Assembly (NCBI RefSeq): GCF_040954835.1
Contig: NW_027168352.1
Coordinates: forward strand, 372,001 to 436,000
DNA: 64,000 nt
Reading direction: 5' to 3'
From: Lepisosteus oculatus
Taxonomy: Eukaryota; Chordata; Actinopteri; Semionotiformes; Lepisosteidae
This document shows, piece after piece, positions 52,396 through 61,007 of the stretch (within the stretch, counting starts at the first letter, position 1; each line of letters starts with the position of its first letter). The notes below the pieces were generated by a model that saw only the letters and a program-made list of their open reading frames with translations, did not search any database and had not been told where the DNA came from. The position numbers and the translations under genes were made by a program.

Positions 52396-55335
52396 GTGGG
52401 CACTTCTGAGCCTTGCTGTTACAAGTATATTCAGTTGTCTGAAAAAACGCGTTTATTTCGGGCTGAAAAACACGTTTTGAAAAGTATGATGTTACTGCCC
52501 CATAACTTACATGGGGTTGACCAAACTTACAGAAACATGTTTATTTCTGCTGAAAAACACGTTTTGACCCTTTCTGCACACTGGGGTTAAGGGCTGAGTG
52601 TGTTGGCTCTTCTGAGCCTTGCTGTTACAAGTAGATTCAGCTGTCTGAAAAAACGTGTTTAATTCAGAATGAAAAAACACGTTTTGAAAACTGTGATGTT
52701 ACTGCCCCATAACTTACATGGGGTTGACCAAACTTGCAGAAACATATTTATTTCTGCTGAAAAACACGTTTTGACACTTTCTGTACACTGGGGTTAAGGG
52801 TTGAGTGTGTGGGCACTTCTGAGCCTTGCTGTTACAAGTAGATTCAGTTGCCTGAAAAAACGCGTTTATTTCTGGCTGAAAAACACGTTTTGAAAAGTGT
52901 GATGTTACTGCCCCATAACTTACATGGGGTTGACCAAACTTGCAGAAACATGTTTATTTCTGCTGAAAAACACGTTTTGACCCTTTCTGCACACTGGGGT
53001 TAAGGGCTGAGTGTGTTGGCACTTCTGAGCCTTGCTGTTACAAGTAGATTCAGCTGTCTGAAAAAACGTGTTTATTTCGGGCTGAAAAACACGTTTTGAA
53101 AAGTGTGATGTTACTGCCCCATAACTTACATGGGGTTGACCAAACTTGCAGAAACATGTTTATTTCTGCTGAAAAACACGTTTTGACACTTTCTGTACAC
53201 TGGGGTTAAGGGCTGAGTGTGTGGGCTCTTCTGAGCCTTGCTGTTACAAGGAGATTCAGTTGCCTGAAAAAACGCGTTTATTTCGGGCTGAAATACACGT
53301 TTTGAAAACTGTGATGTCACTGCCCGATAACTTACATGGGGTTGACCAAACTTGCAGAAACATGTTTATTTCTGCTGAAAAACACGTTTTGACACTTTCT
53401 GTACACTGGGGTTAAGGGTTGAGTGTGTGGGCACTTCTGAGCCTTGCTGTTACAAGTAGATTCAGTTGCCTGAAAAAACGCGTTTATTTCTGGCTGAAAA
53501 ACACGTTTTGAAAAGTGTGATGTTACTGCCCCATAACTTACATGGGGTTGACCAAACTTGCAGAAACATGTTTATTTCTGCTGAAAAACACGTTTTGACC
53601 CTTTCTGCACACTGGGGTTAAGGGCTGAGTGTGTTGGCACTTCTGAGCCTTGCTGTTACAAGTAGATTCAGCTGTCTGAAAAAACGTGTTTATTTCGGGC
53701 TGAAAAACACGTTTTGAAAAGTGTGATGTTACTGCCCCATAACTTACATGGGGTTGACCAAACTTGCAGAAACATGTTTATTTCTGCTGAAAAACACGTT
53801 TTGACACTTTCTGTACACTGGGGTTAAGGGCTGAGTGTGTGGGCTCTTCTGAGCCTTGCTGTTACAAGGAGATTCAGTTGCCTGAAAAAACGCGTTTATT
53901 TCGGGCTGAAATACACGTTTTGAAAAGTGTGATGTCACTGCCCGATAACTTACATGGGGTTGACCAAACTTGCAGAAACATGTTTATTTCTGCTGAAAAA
54001 CACGTTTTGACCCTTTCTGCACACTGGGGTTAAGGGTTGAGTGTGTGGGCACTTCTGAGCATTGCTGTTACAAGTAGATTCAGTTGTCTGAAAAAACGCG
54101 TTTATTTCGGGCTGAAAAACACGTTTTGAAAACTGTGATGTTACTGCCCCATAACTTACATGGGGTTGACCAAACTTGCAGAAACATGTTTATTTCTGCT
54201 GAAAAACACGTTTTGACCCTTTCTGCACACTGGGGTTAAGGGTTGAGTGTGTGGGCACTTCTGAGCCTTGCTGTTACAAGTAGATTCAGTTGTCTGAAAA
54301 AACGCGTTTATTTCGGGCTGAAAAACACGTTTTGAAAAGTGTGATGTTACTGCCCCATAACTTACATGGGGTTGACCAAACTTGCAGAAACATGTTTATT
54401 TCTGCTGAAAAACACGTTTTGACCCTTTCTGCACACTGGGGTTAAGGGCTGAGTGTGTTGGCACTTCTGAGCCTTGCTGTTACAAGTAGATTCAGCTGTC
54501 TGAAAAAACGTGTTTATTTCGGGTTGAAAAACACGTTTTGAAAAGTGTGATGTTACTGCCCCATAACTTACATGGGGTTGACCAAACTTGCAGAAACATG
54601 TTTATTTCTGCTGAAAAACACGTTTTGACAATTTCTGCACACTGGGGTTAAGGGCTGAGTGTGTGGGCTCTTTTGAGCCTTGCTGTTACAAGGAGATTCA
54701 GTTGCCTGAAAAAACGCGTTTATTTCGGGCTGAAAAACACGTTTTGAAAAGTGTGATGTTACTGCCCCATAACTTACATGGGGTTGACCAAACTTGCAGA
54801 AACATGTTTATTTCTGCTGAAAAACACGTTTTGACACTTTCTGTACACTGGGGTTAAGGGTTGAGTGTGTGGGCACTTCTGAGCCTTGCTGTTACAAGTA
54901 GATTCAGTTGCCTGAAAAAACGCGTTTATTTCTGGCTGAAAAACACGTTTTGAAAAGTGTGATGTTACTGCCCCATAACTTACATGGGGTTGACCAAACT
55001 TGCAGAAACATGTTTATTTCTGCTGAAAAACACGTTTTGACCCTTTCTGCACACTGGGGTTAAGGGCTGAGTGTGTGGGCACTTCTGAGCCTTGCTGTTA
55101 CAAGTATATTCAGTTGTCTGAAAAAACGCGTTTATTTCGGGCTGAAAAACACGTTTTGAAAAGTATGATGTTACTGCCCCATAACTTACATGGGGTTGAC
55201 CAAACTTACAGAAACATGTTTATTTCTGCTGAAAAACACGTTTTGACCCTTTCTGCACACTGGGGTTAAGGGCTGAGTGTGTTGGCTCTTCTGAGCCTTG
55301 CTGTTACAAGTAGATTCAGCTGTCTGAAAAAACGT
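52396..55335. repeat. 16-mer higher-order repeat, copy 3
   Basis: This copy retains the 825-bp spacing of copy 1 (52396 to 53221) and lacks the TTAAGAGCTG change, reading TTAAGGGCTG near 53823. It diverges near 55340, where GTTTATTTCGGGTTG replaces the 207-bp block expected from copies 1 and 2. Confidence 0.75.
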
Positions 55336-57461
55336 GTTTATTTCGGGTTGAAAAACACGTTTTGAAAAGTGTGATGTTACTGCCCCATAACTTACATGGG
55401 GTTGACCAAACTTGCAGAAACATGTTTATTTCTGCTGAAAAACACGTTTTGACAATTTCTGCACACTGGGGTTAAGGGCTGAGTGTGTGGGCTCTTTTGA
55501 GCCTTGCTGTTACAAGGAGATTCAGTTGCCTGAAAAAACGCGTTTATTTCGGGCTGAAAAACACGTTTTGAAAAGTGTGATGTTACTGCCCCATAACTTA
55601 CATGGGGTTGACCAAACTTGCAGAAACATGTTTATTTCTGCTGAAAAACACGTTTTGACACTTTCTGTACACTGGGGTTAAGGGTTGAGTGTGTGGGCAC
55701 TTCTGAGCCTTGCTGTTACAAGTAGATTCAGTTGCCTGAAAAAACGCGTTTATTTCTGGCTGAAAAACACGTTTTGAAAAGTGTGATGTTACTGCCCCAT
55801 AACTTACATGGGGTTGACCAAACTTGCAGAAACATGTTTATTTCTGCTGAAAAACACGTTTTGACCTTTTCTGCACACTGGGGTTAAGGGCTGAGTGTGT
55901 GGGCACTTCTGAGCCTTGCTGTTACAAGTATATTCAGTTGTCTGAAAAAACGCGTTTATTTCGGGCTGAAAAACACGTTTTGAAAAGTATGATGTTACTG
56001 CCCCATAACTTACATGGGGTTGACCAAACTTACAGAAACATGTTTATTTCTGCTGAAAAACACGTTTTGACCCTTTCTGCACACTGGGGTTAAGGGCTGA
56101 GTGTGTTGGCTCTTCTGAGCCTTGCTGTTACAAGTAGATTCAGCTGTCTGAAAAAACGTGTTTAATTCAGAATGAAAAAACACGTTTTGAAAACTGTGAT
56201 GTTACTGCCCCATAACTTACATGGGGTTGACCAAACTTGCAGAAACATGTTTATTTCTGCTGAAAAACACGTTTTGACCCTTTCTGCACACTGGGGTTAA
56301 GGGTTGAGTGTGTGGGCACTTCTGAGCCTTGCTGTTACAAGTAGATTCAGTTGTCTGAAAAAACGCGTTTATTTCGGGCTGAAAAACACGTTTTGAAAAG
56401 TGTGATGTTACTGCCCCATAACTTACATGGGGTTGACCAAACTTGCAGAAACATGTTTATTTCTGCTGAAAAACACGTTTTGACCCTTTCTGCACACTGG
56501 GGTTAAGGGCTGAGTGTGTTGGCACTTCTGAGCCTTGCTGTTACAAGTAGATTCAGCTGTCTGAAAAAACGTGTTTATTTCGGGTTGAAAAACACGTTTT
56601 GAAAAGTGTGATGTTACTGCCCCATAACTTACATGGGGTTGACCAAACTTGCAGAAACATGTTTATTTCTGCTGAAAAACACGTTTTGACAATTTCTGCA
56701 CACTGGGGTTAAGGGCTGAGTGTGTTGGCACTTCTGAGCCTTGCTGTTACAAGTAGATTCAGCTGTCTGAAAAAACGTGTTTATTTCGGGCTGAAAAACA
56801 CGTTTTGAAAAGTGTGATGTTACTGCCCCATAACTTACATGGGGTTGACCAAACTTGCAGAAACATGTTTATTTCTGCTGAAAAACACGTTTTGACACTT
56901 TCTGTACACTGGGGTTAAGGGCTGAGTGTGTGGGCTCTTCTGAGCCTTGCTGTTACAAGGAGATTCAGTTGCCTGAAAAAACGCGTTTATTTCGGGCTGA
57001 AATACACGTTTTGAAAAGTGTGATGTCACTGCCCGATAACTTACATGGGGTTGACCAAACTTGCAGAAACATGTTTATTTCTGCTGAAAAACACGTTTTG
57101 ACCCTTTCTGCACACTGGGGTTAAGGGTTGAGTGTGTGGGCACTTCTGAGCATTGCTGTTACAAGTAGATTCAGTTGTCTGAAAAAACGCGTTTATTTCG
57201 GGCTGAAAAACACGTTTTGAAAACTGTGATGTTACTGCCCCATAACTTACATGGGGTTGACCAAACTTGCAGAAACATGTTTATTTCTGCTGAAAAACAC
57301 GTTTTGACCCTTTCTGCACACTGGGGTTAAGGGCTGAGTGTGTTGGCTCTTCTGAGCCTTGCTGTTACAAGTATATTCAGCTGTCTGAAAAAACGTGTTT
57401 ATTTCGGGCTGAAAAACACGTTTTGAAAAGTGTGATGTTACTGCCCCATAACTTACATGGG

Positions 57462-58182
57462 ACCCTTCAATGCGCCTTACGACTCTAGGGAGTGATTGAG
57501 ACGATTCGTAGCGTGTGCTCATTTCCCTCTATTCCCCGTGTTGCAGTGGTAGGATGACATAAATTCCTGATTCGACTCGTAACGGCATTATAATCAAGTG
57601 CAGGAGCTGAGGGCTTTAGTTTTGTTTCGTTTTCCATGGCGTTTGTAAGCGCGCAAATCAAAGGCAATTCCTGCGTCTAACAGGAATGTAAATGCTTTGG
57701 AAAGTGCATTGTGGTGCAGCTTGTAAAATCCTTGTCCACATTTGTGGTTTGTTTATGTTTTTTCTGTCTGCCAAAGTTGCATTTTGACATCCAGACGGGG
57801 ATACTTTATCATTTGAACGTGAAGCCAGCCTTAAACCCTCTGAGGCGTGTCTGTGTGCCGGCACGTATTTTGTCAAAGGTATTTATTTTTTTTTAATGGA
57901 GAGTGACTTTGAAAACGTTTCCGCAGCCACCTCACACTCCGTGTTAGATTATAGGAGGAATGCGGCGGGGGTGAGCTCGCTGTAGTCGTGGCCGAGTGGT
58001 TGAGGCGATGGACTTGAAATCCGTTGAGAGCTCCTTGCGCAGGTTCGAATCCTGCCGATTCCGGCGTCTGCCACACATGTCCTTGTGCCTGCGTGGCAAA
58101 AGCAAAGTGCCGCTTCTCCTTTCCTGGTACTATAAATACGCTAAATTGCTTGGCCCTGCTGCCTTGGAAACAAATTCTTCAG
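57462..58182. repeat. Flank duplication unit, copy A (left end cut by the satellite)
   Basis: From ACCCTTCAATGCGCCTTACG onward this matches copy C (61853-62580) nearly base for base, including the T-rich middle, the CCTCTGAGGCGTGTCTG segment, the tRNA-Ser and the tail ending AATTCTTCAG. Copies B and C continue to the left with a shared CTCAAGAG and CCTTTCACAG stretch. Copy A instead joins satellite sequence at CATGGG/ACCCTTC. No protein is supported: the open frames here are short, unlike each other and cross the tRNA. Confidence 0.85.
57982..58063 (+). tRNA. tRNA-Ser(UGA), slightly degenerate
   Basis: This 82-nt serine tRNA has its anticodon TGA at 58015-58017 in the loop CTTGAAA. It would decode UCA codons. 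The A box (TGGCCGAGTGGT) and B box (GGTTCGAATCC) are intact, and the long variable arm typical of serine tRNAs is present. The anticodon stem ATGGA/TCCGT has one T-G wobble. The acceptor stem is imperfect: GTAGTCG against CGATTCC leaves one T-C mismatch at pair 2 and one G-T at pair 4. The nearest run of four T is at 58198, about 135 bases downstream, so Pol III termination would be late. It may be active or an early pseudogene. A more decayed duplicate lies at 62380. Confidence 0.75.
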
Positions 58183-58276
58183 CGTCTGCAAATGGCATTT
58201 TGCAGCTGGAAGCAGATGTCGACGCGTTTTGCACAGAGCACCAAAAAAGCGTCTTTTTTGACGGTACAGGCACTGA

Positions 58277-58347
58277 GCATTGGTGGTTCAGTGGTAGAAT
58301 TCTCGCCTGCCACGCGGGAGGCTTGGGTTCGATTCCCAGCCAATGCA
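58277..58347 (+). tRNA. tRNA-Gly(GCC)
   Basis: This 71-nt glycine tRNA has its anticodon GCC at 58309-58311 and would decode GGC and GGU. All stems pair: acceptor GCATTGG with CCAATGC plus discriminator A, anticodon stem CTCGC with GCGGG, and T stem TTGGG with CCCAG. The T stem has shifted from the usual vertebrate C/G pairs to T-G and T-A, which still pair. The A box (TGGTTCAGTGG) and B box (GGTTCGATTCC) are intact, and a TTTT terminator at 58353-58356 starts six bases after the gene. It is the best-supported active gene of the cluster. No intron is present. Confidence 0.93.
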
Positions 58348-58352
58348 GTGGC

Positions 58353-58356
58353 TTTT
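58353..58356 (+). terminator. Pol III terminator of tRNA-Gly
   Basis: A run of four T on the RNA-like strand starts six bases after the tRNA-Gly discriminator base. Pol III normally stops at four or more T. Confidence 0.75.
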
Positions 58357-58359
58357 GCA

Positions 58360-58680
58360 GCGAGCGGCTCCATCACTTGCATCCCCTTGCAACTCGCAAC
58401 TGAAAACCCACTGAAGCTAAGCAGGTGTGAGCCAGGTCAGTACCCGGATGAGGGTGAGCTACAGGGAAAAACAAAGTTTCCAGCTGGAAGCGGTGTTAAT
58501 GGTGCCGGCGGTGGGGTGCTCACCCTGAGGTCTTTGCGGGTCCCAATGCCCCAGTATAGTGACGGAGATGCTGTGTTGTAAGAGGGCGCTGTCTTTTGGA
58601 TGAGATGTAAAACCGAGGTCACAGCGCTCTGTGGTCATTAAAAATGACCACCAAAACCTTTGACAAAAGCTCTTGGTAAT
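58360..58680 (+). mobile_element. 5S-rRNA-derived SINE (SINE3/Deu-like), 3' truncated
   Basis: The head contains GAAGCTAAGCAGG, then CAGGTCAGTACCCGGATGAG at 58435-58454, matching the internal promoter half of vertebrate 5S rRNA. The body contains CCCCAGTATAGTGACGG, GGATGAGATGTAAAACCGAG and CTCTGTGGTCATTAAAAAT. This is the conserved body I know from vertebrate SINE3/Deu-type SINEs, which are copied by a partner LINE. The sequence is diverged, and after the ATTAAAAAT block only a degraded tail remains, with no clear 3' terminal repeat. The left limit is approximate: a GC-rich stretch near 58360 resembles the 5S start. The element begins directly after the tRNA-Gly terminator. I saw no target-site duplication. 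Family membership is from memory. Confidence 0.8.
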
Positions 58681-58904
58681 TGATGGTCTTCAAAAATGCT
58701 TCTCCTTTAGGTAAATTTTAAATCAGCTGAAAAATGCTGTGAAATGGGGGGGCACTTCAGGCCAGTGTAGGATTTGGGTTACAAGAACCATGAAACTGCA
58801 CGAGAAAGCCCATACACTGAATTACACGGCTTTCTATTCAAAGGAGGACAAAAGAAATTCCCTGAGTTCGATTTTTTGCAGCACAGAGAGGATTGCTGGT
58901 GTAA
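58681..58904. other. Spacer with no recognised feature
   Basis: This AT-rich spacer lies between the SINE remnant and tRNA-Ile. It contains a T-run near 58871 but no repeat shared with the other parts of the window. The short open frames lack recognisable domains. Confidence 0.6.
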
Positions 58905-58978
58905 GGCCGGTTAGCTCAGTTGGTTAGAGCGTGGTGCTAATAACGCCAAAGTTGCGGGTTCGATCCCTGTACGGGCCA
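58905..58978 (+). tRNA. tRNA-Ile(AAU)
   Basis: This 74-nt isoleucine tRNA has its anticodon AAT at 58939-58941 in the loop CTAATAA. The wobble A is normally changed to inosine so that one tRNA reads AUU, AUC and AUA. The A box (TAGCTCAGTTGG) and B box (GGTTCGATCCC) are intact. The anticodon stem TGGTG/CGCCA pairs with one wobble. The acceptor stem GGCCGGT against ACGGGCC has a single G-G mismatch at pair 5. A TTTT terminator lies at 58984-58987. It is probably functional or only recently damaged. A strongly decayed relative with a shared 3' flank is at 63215. Confidence 0.88.
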
Positions 58979-58983
58979 GGTCA

Positions 58984-58987
58984 TTTT
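58984..58987 (+). terminator. Pol III terminator of tRNA-Ile
   Basis: A run of four T starts six bases downstream of the discriminator base of tRNA-Ile. Confidence 0.7.
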
Positions 58988-59681
58988 CTCCTCTCGTACC
59001 AAAGCTGTTAGGTTCCTTTCCGTGGTGAGAGGGGTTGTCATGCAACGCTGCCACATAGTGCCGACAGACAAGAGTGTTGCGGGAGAAGAGAAAAGTGTTT
59101 GAAGATTTAAGAGTGTCTTAGGTGGAGCCAAAATCAAGTGTCACAAATGCAAGTGGTTGGATTTCCAATGTTTAATATGGTAAAAATAAGCGGAAGTTAT
59201 CTGCCGGTCCGGCACAGTCTGCCATCCTTTTGTCAGATACTGTAAAGTGGTGTCGAACTGGGTGTCGAACTGGAGCCTCACCATTTGCATATGTGTGTGC
59301 GTTGTTAGTTGTTCTGACGATTGATTTTCTAAAAGCCCCAACGAAAAACCTCGTGTTTATTGCTACAATTAATAATTGTCTCAGTAAACCCATAAACCTC
59401 TACATTTAATGGCGTCCCTGGGCGGGCGAGTTTAGAATGAAATGAGAATCAATCGCACAGAATAACTGATGTTATACAGTTATACATCGAGTGTCACATT
59501 AAATGACGAAAATGAAGAGAGTTAAAGTAGCTGGAGAGGTTTTCTTACAACTTTTGAGCTGACACAGTTTTGGAAAATGTTTCCTTCACGCTGCACTGTA
59601 CAACATAGGCAGCCAAGAGTCTCCAAAACAAAACAGAATTGACAGATAGGAGAAAATACCCACTCGTCCTGAAATTCCCAT
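58988..59681. other. Unannotated spacer
   Basis: No gene or known repeat was recognised. A 12-base unit, GGTGTCGAACTG, occurs twice in tandem at 59249-59272. Open frames on both strands are short and have no recognisable motif. Confidence 0.55.
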
Positions 59682-59776
59682 AATCCAGCACTGAGCGTAA
59701 ACAAAGTGTCTAAGTAGCGTGGGAATGCTAACCCTAACCCTAGCTGGAGTTTGAGCAATCCAGCACTGAGCGTAAA
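59682..59776. repeat. 75-bp-spaced direct repeat with a telomere-like motif between
   Basis: AATCCAGCACTGAGCGTAAA occurs at 59682-59701 and again at 59757-59776. The bases that follow each copy are also related (AAAGTGTCTAAGTAGCG and AGTCAAAGTAACG), so this is an older tandem duplication of about 75 bp. Between the copies, at 59728-59742, is CTAACCCTAACCCTA, two and a half telomere-type hexamers. A stretch this short is not evidence of a telomere. Confidence 0.7.
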
Positions 59777-59817
59777 AAGATGAGTCAAAGTAACGTCTAA
59801 TCGGGTTAGTTTGCTTA

Positions 59818-60379
59818 GAGCTGGTTCAGAGTTTGCTCAAGAGTTTACCTTTCACAGATGGGCAAAGAAGAAAGTTGGGGGTGCACGCTTCAAGGCGCCT
59901 TACAGCTGTAGGGAGTGATTCGAGACGATTCGTGGCGTGTGCTCGTTTCCATATACCGTACGCCCTGGGGTGCGGTGCTAGGATGAGGTACAATACCGCT
60001 TGGGCACGTAACGACGTTATATGCGAGTGCGGGACATGAGGGTTTTCGTTTGTTCGTTTTGTTTTGCTCTGCTCTGCTTTGCTTTGTTTTGCTTTCCATC
60101 GCGTTGGTAAGAGCGTAAATAAAAAGGCGATTCCTGCGTCTACCATGTAACAGCTATTTCAAGTGCGACGTGGTGTGGCTTTTCAAATGCTTGTGGGCAT
60201 TTCTCTGTTGGTGATTCTTTTTTTGTGTGTAACAAAGTGGCATTTTCATGTCCGGACGGGGAGACTTTATCATTCTGACATGAAGCCACCCTTAAGTCCT
60301 CTGAGGCGTGTCTGTCTGCAAGGCTTGTATTTTGGAAATGTTTTTTTGAAACAGAGAACGACTTTGAAATAGGCTTCCG
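59818..60379. repeat. Flank duplication unit, copy B (diverged)
   Basis: Copy B aligns with copies A and C from GAGCTGGTTCAGAG and CCTTTCACAG through GCGCCTTAC, GAGTGATT, GATTCCTGCGTCTA, GACTTTATCATT and CCTCTGAGGCGTGTCTG to GACTTTGAAA. It is clearly more diverged than A and C are from each other. It contains a T-rich tract at 60042-60097 made of TTTTG/CTTTG-like steps. After about 60379 the alignment stops: the tRNA-Ser that follows this unit in A and C is not here, and a GC-rich segment begins instead. Confidence 0.75.
60042..60097. repeat. T-rich low-complexity tract
   Basis: Repeated TTTG, TTTTG and CTCTG steps on the plus strand form an expanded version of the shorter TTTTGTTTCGTTTTCC tract seen at the same place in copies A and C. 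Confidence 0.75.
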
Positions 60380-60968
60380 GATTGGGCACGCCCGCACGGA
60401 TTGGGCACGCCCGCAAGCCGAGAGCCACAGGCGATGAGCCCGGAGCTGAACGGGCCCCACTGGCTCGTTTGTAAGGCCAGGTGCATTGCCAACCACGACC
60501 GTCAGGGCAGAGGCTTTGAAGGCGGCCTGGGCTCCTGCAGCTGTGCAGCCACGCACTTTGGTTTCTCTTCATTTCGTACAAATCTTTCGCTTTTTACTAA
60601 AGATTTCCGTGGAGAGGAGCATGAATGAGCTCCATGCAATTTTTGTGCTTCCCTGCCTTCGGGTGGGGCGCAGCTGGGCTGGTCAAAGAGAGAAAACAAC
60701 AACGCTTACAATCGCTCTTGTTATGGCGACTGTGGCCGTCTGCTCTGCGAGTCCTCGGTCTCCGCCCGTCTGATTGGCGCTCTCTTCTTTGGGGGGCGGG
60801 AAGTGTCCGGCCGCAGGGGATCTTCGGACCTCGCTTTGCATAGCGGCTTCCCAGAGTGCGTCGTTTCCGGCACAGTGTGGCCGGGTGTTTTCCGAGTTAT
60901 CGCACGGATTGGGCACGCCCGCAAGCCAAGAGCCACAGGCGATGAGCCCGGAGCTGAACGGGCCCCAC
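60378..60968. repeat. GC-rich segment bounded by 68-bp direct repeats
   Basis: The 68 bases at 60393-60460 recur at 60901-60968 with one difference (AAGCCG against AAGCCA). The first copy is preceded by an extra 19-base tandem unit, CGGATTGGGCACGCCCGCA, at 60378-60396. The 440 bases in between are GC-rich and have no recognised gene. The segment lies where copies A and C have their tRNA-Ser region, and a serine tRNA 3' half follows it. It may be an insertion or a local duplication. There is no primer-binding site or polypurine tract that would support a small LTR element. Confidence 0.7.
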
Positions 60969-60982
60969 GGTGGAAAGAACGC

Positions 60983-61007
60983 ATGGGTTCTAATCCCATC
61001 CTCGTTG
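60983..61007 (+). pseudogene. tRNA-Ser(GCU) 3'-half relic
   Basis: The stretch contains ATGGG, TTCTAAT and CCCAT, which form a perfect T arm, followed by CCTCGTT and G. It closely matches the 3' end of the vertebrate serine tRNA that reads AGC/AGU, whose acceptor end is CCTCGTC-G. No 5' half, anticodon arm or A box is present upstream, where the GC-rich repeat sits instead. It cannot be a functional tRNA. The B box GGTTCTAATCC is still recognisable. Confidence 0.6.

Larger units (their letters stand above)
19685..56173. repeat. 207-bp monomer variants (18 copies)
   Basis: In these monomers TTTATTTCGGGCTG is replaced by TTTAATTCAGAATG and the following A-run gains one base, giving 207 bp. The changed block starts at about 19685, 20304, 22571, 23190, 25251, 25870, 32257, 34318, 34937, 38646, 44003, 45858, 46477, 49156, 49775, 52042, 52661 and 56164. 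Three of them (23190, 25870, 38646) also share CACGTATTG in place of CACGTTTTG. None occurs left of 19.68 kb. Most follow directly after an AAGTATGATG or TTACAG monomer. Confidence 0.9.
1..57461. repeat. Tandem satellite array, 206-bp monomer
   Basis: About 279 head-to-tail monomers fill this span with no inserted gene or transposon. Landmarks such as TTACATGGGGTTGACC and the GAAAAACACGTTTTGA motif recur at fixed spacing throughout. From 56 to 56930 the distance is 56,874 bp, which is 276 x 206 plus 18. I count exactly 18 monomers with a one-base insertion, so net length change elsewhere is zero. Monomers differ by a few percent, while equivalent monomers in higher-order copies are nearly identical. 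That is the signature of a higher-order-repeat satellite kept homogeneous by unequal exchange. The array runs off the left end of the window, so its true length is unknown. A centromeric or pericentromeric location is plausible but not shown by the sequence. I do not recognise the monomer as a named satellite. Confidence 0.98.
19413..57461. repeat. Right satellite domain: mosaic of nested higher-order repeats
   Basis: This domain uses the same monomer family as the left domain but in different orders. It holds all 18 of the 207-bp variants. It contains a tandem 2,680-bp 13-mer duplication, a later relative of it, a roughly 10-kb super-unit in two copies, and three copies of a 16-mer near the right edge. 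Part of the left-domain order (28490-31568) also reappears within it, so the two domains have exchanged blocks. Confidence 0.8.

Noticed and set aside
2227..57029. Repeated 64-residue minus-strand open frames (for example 2227-2421)
   Set aside because: These also start at GTG. They exist only across the AAATACACG monomer class and mirror the repeat. No codon-level conservation is visible.
56..57124. Repeated 64-residue plus-strand open frames in the satellite (for example 56-250)
   Set aside because: They begin at GTG, not ATG. Many monomers carry an in-frame TAG (AAGTAGATT), and 206 is not a multiple of three, so frames do not join. They are by-products of the monomer.
1..57461. Hammerhead ribozyme in the satellite
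   Set aside because: A GAAAC is present, but the CUGANGA core is not found in the monomer on the plus strand and no matching three-stem layout was seen.
1..57461. CRISPR array
   Set aside because: There are no unique spacers between short repeats. The whole 206-bp unit repeats and the context is eukaryotic.
57247..57522. 91-residue minus-strand open frame across the satellite edge
   Set aside because: It runs from flank into satellite and has no known domain. Its frame is created by the junction.
57873..58076. Minus-strand frame with an AGFEPAQ-like translation
   Set aside because: This is the antisense translation of the tRNA-Ser, a common false protein.
58024..58581. 185-residue plus-strand open frame
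   Set aside because: It passes through part of tRNA-Ser, all of tRNA-Gly and most of the SINE, so it is a chance frame.
59034..59047. RFX X-box-like GTTGTCATGCAAC
   Set aside because: The half-site spacing is one base short of the usual form and no gene start is nearby.
60393..60968. Small LTR (TRIM-like) element
   Set aside because: The 68-bp repeats do not have TG...CA ends, and no primer-binding site or polypurine tract fits.
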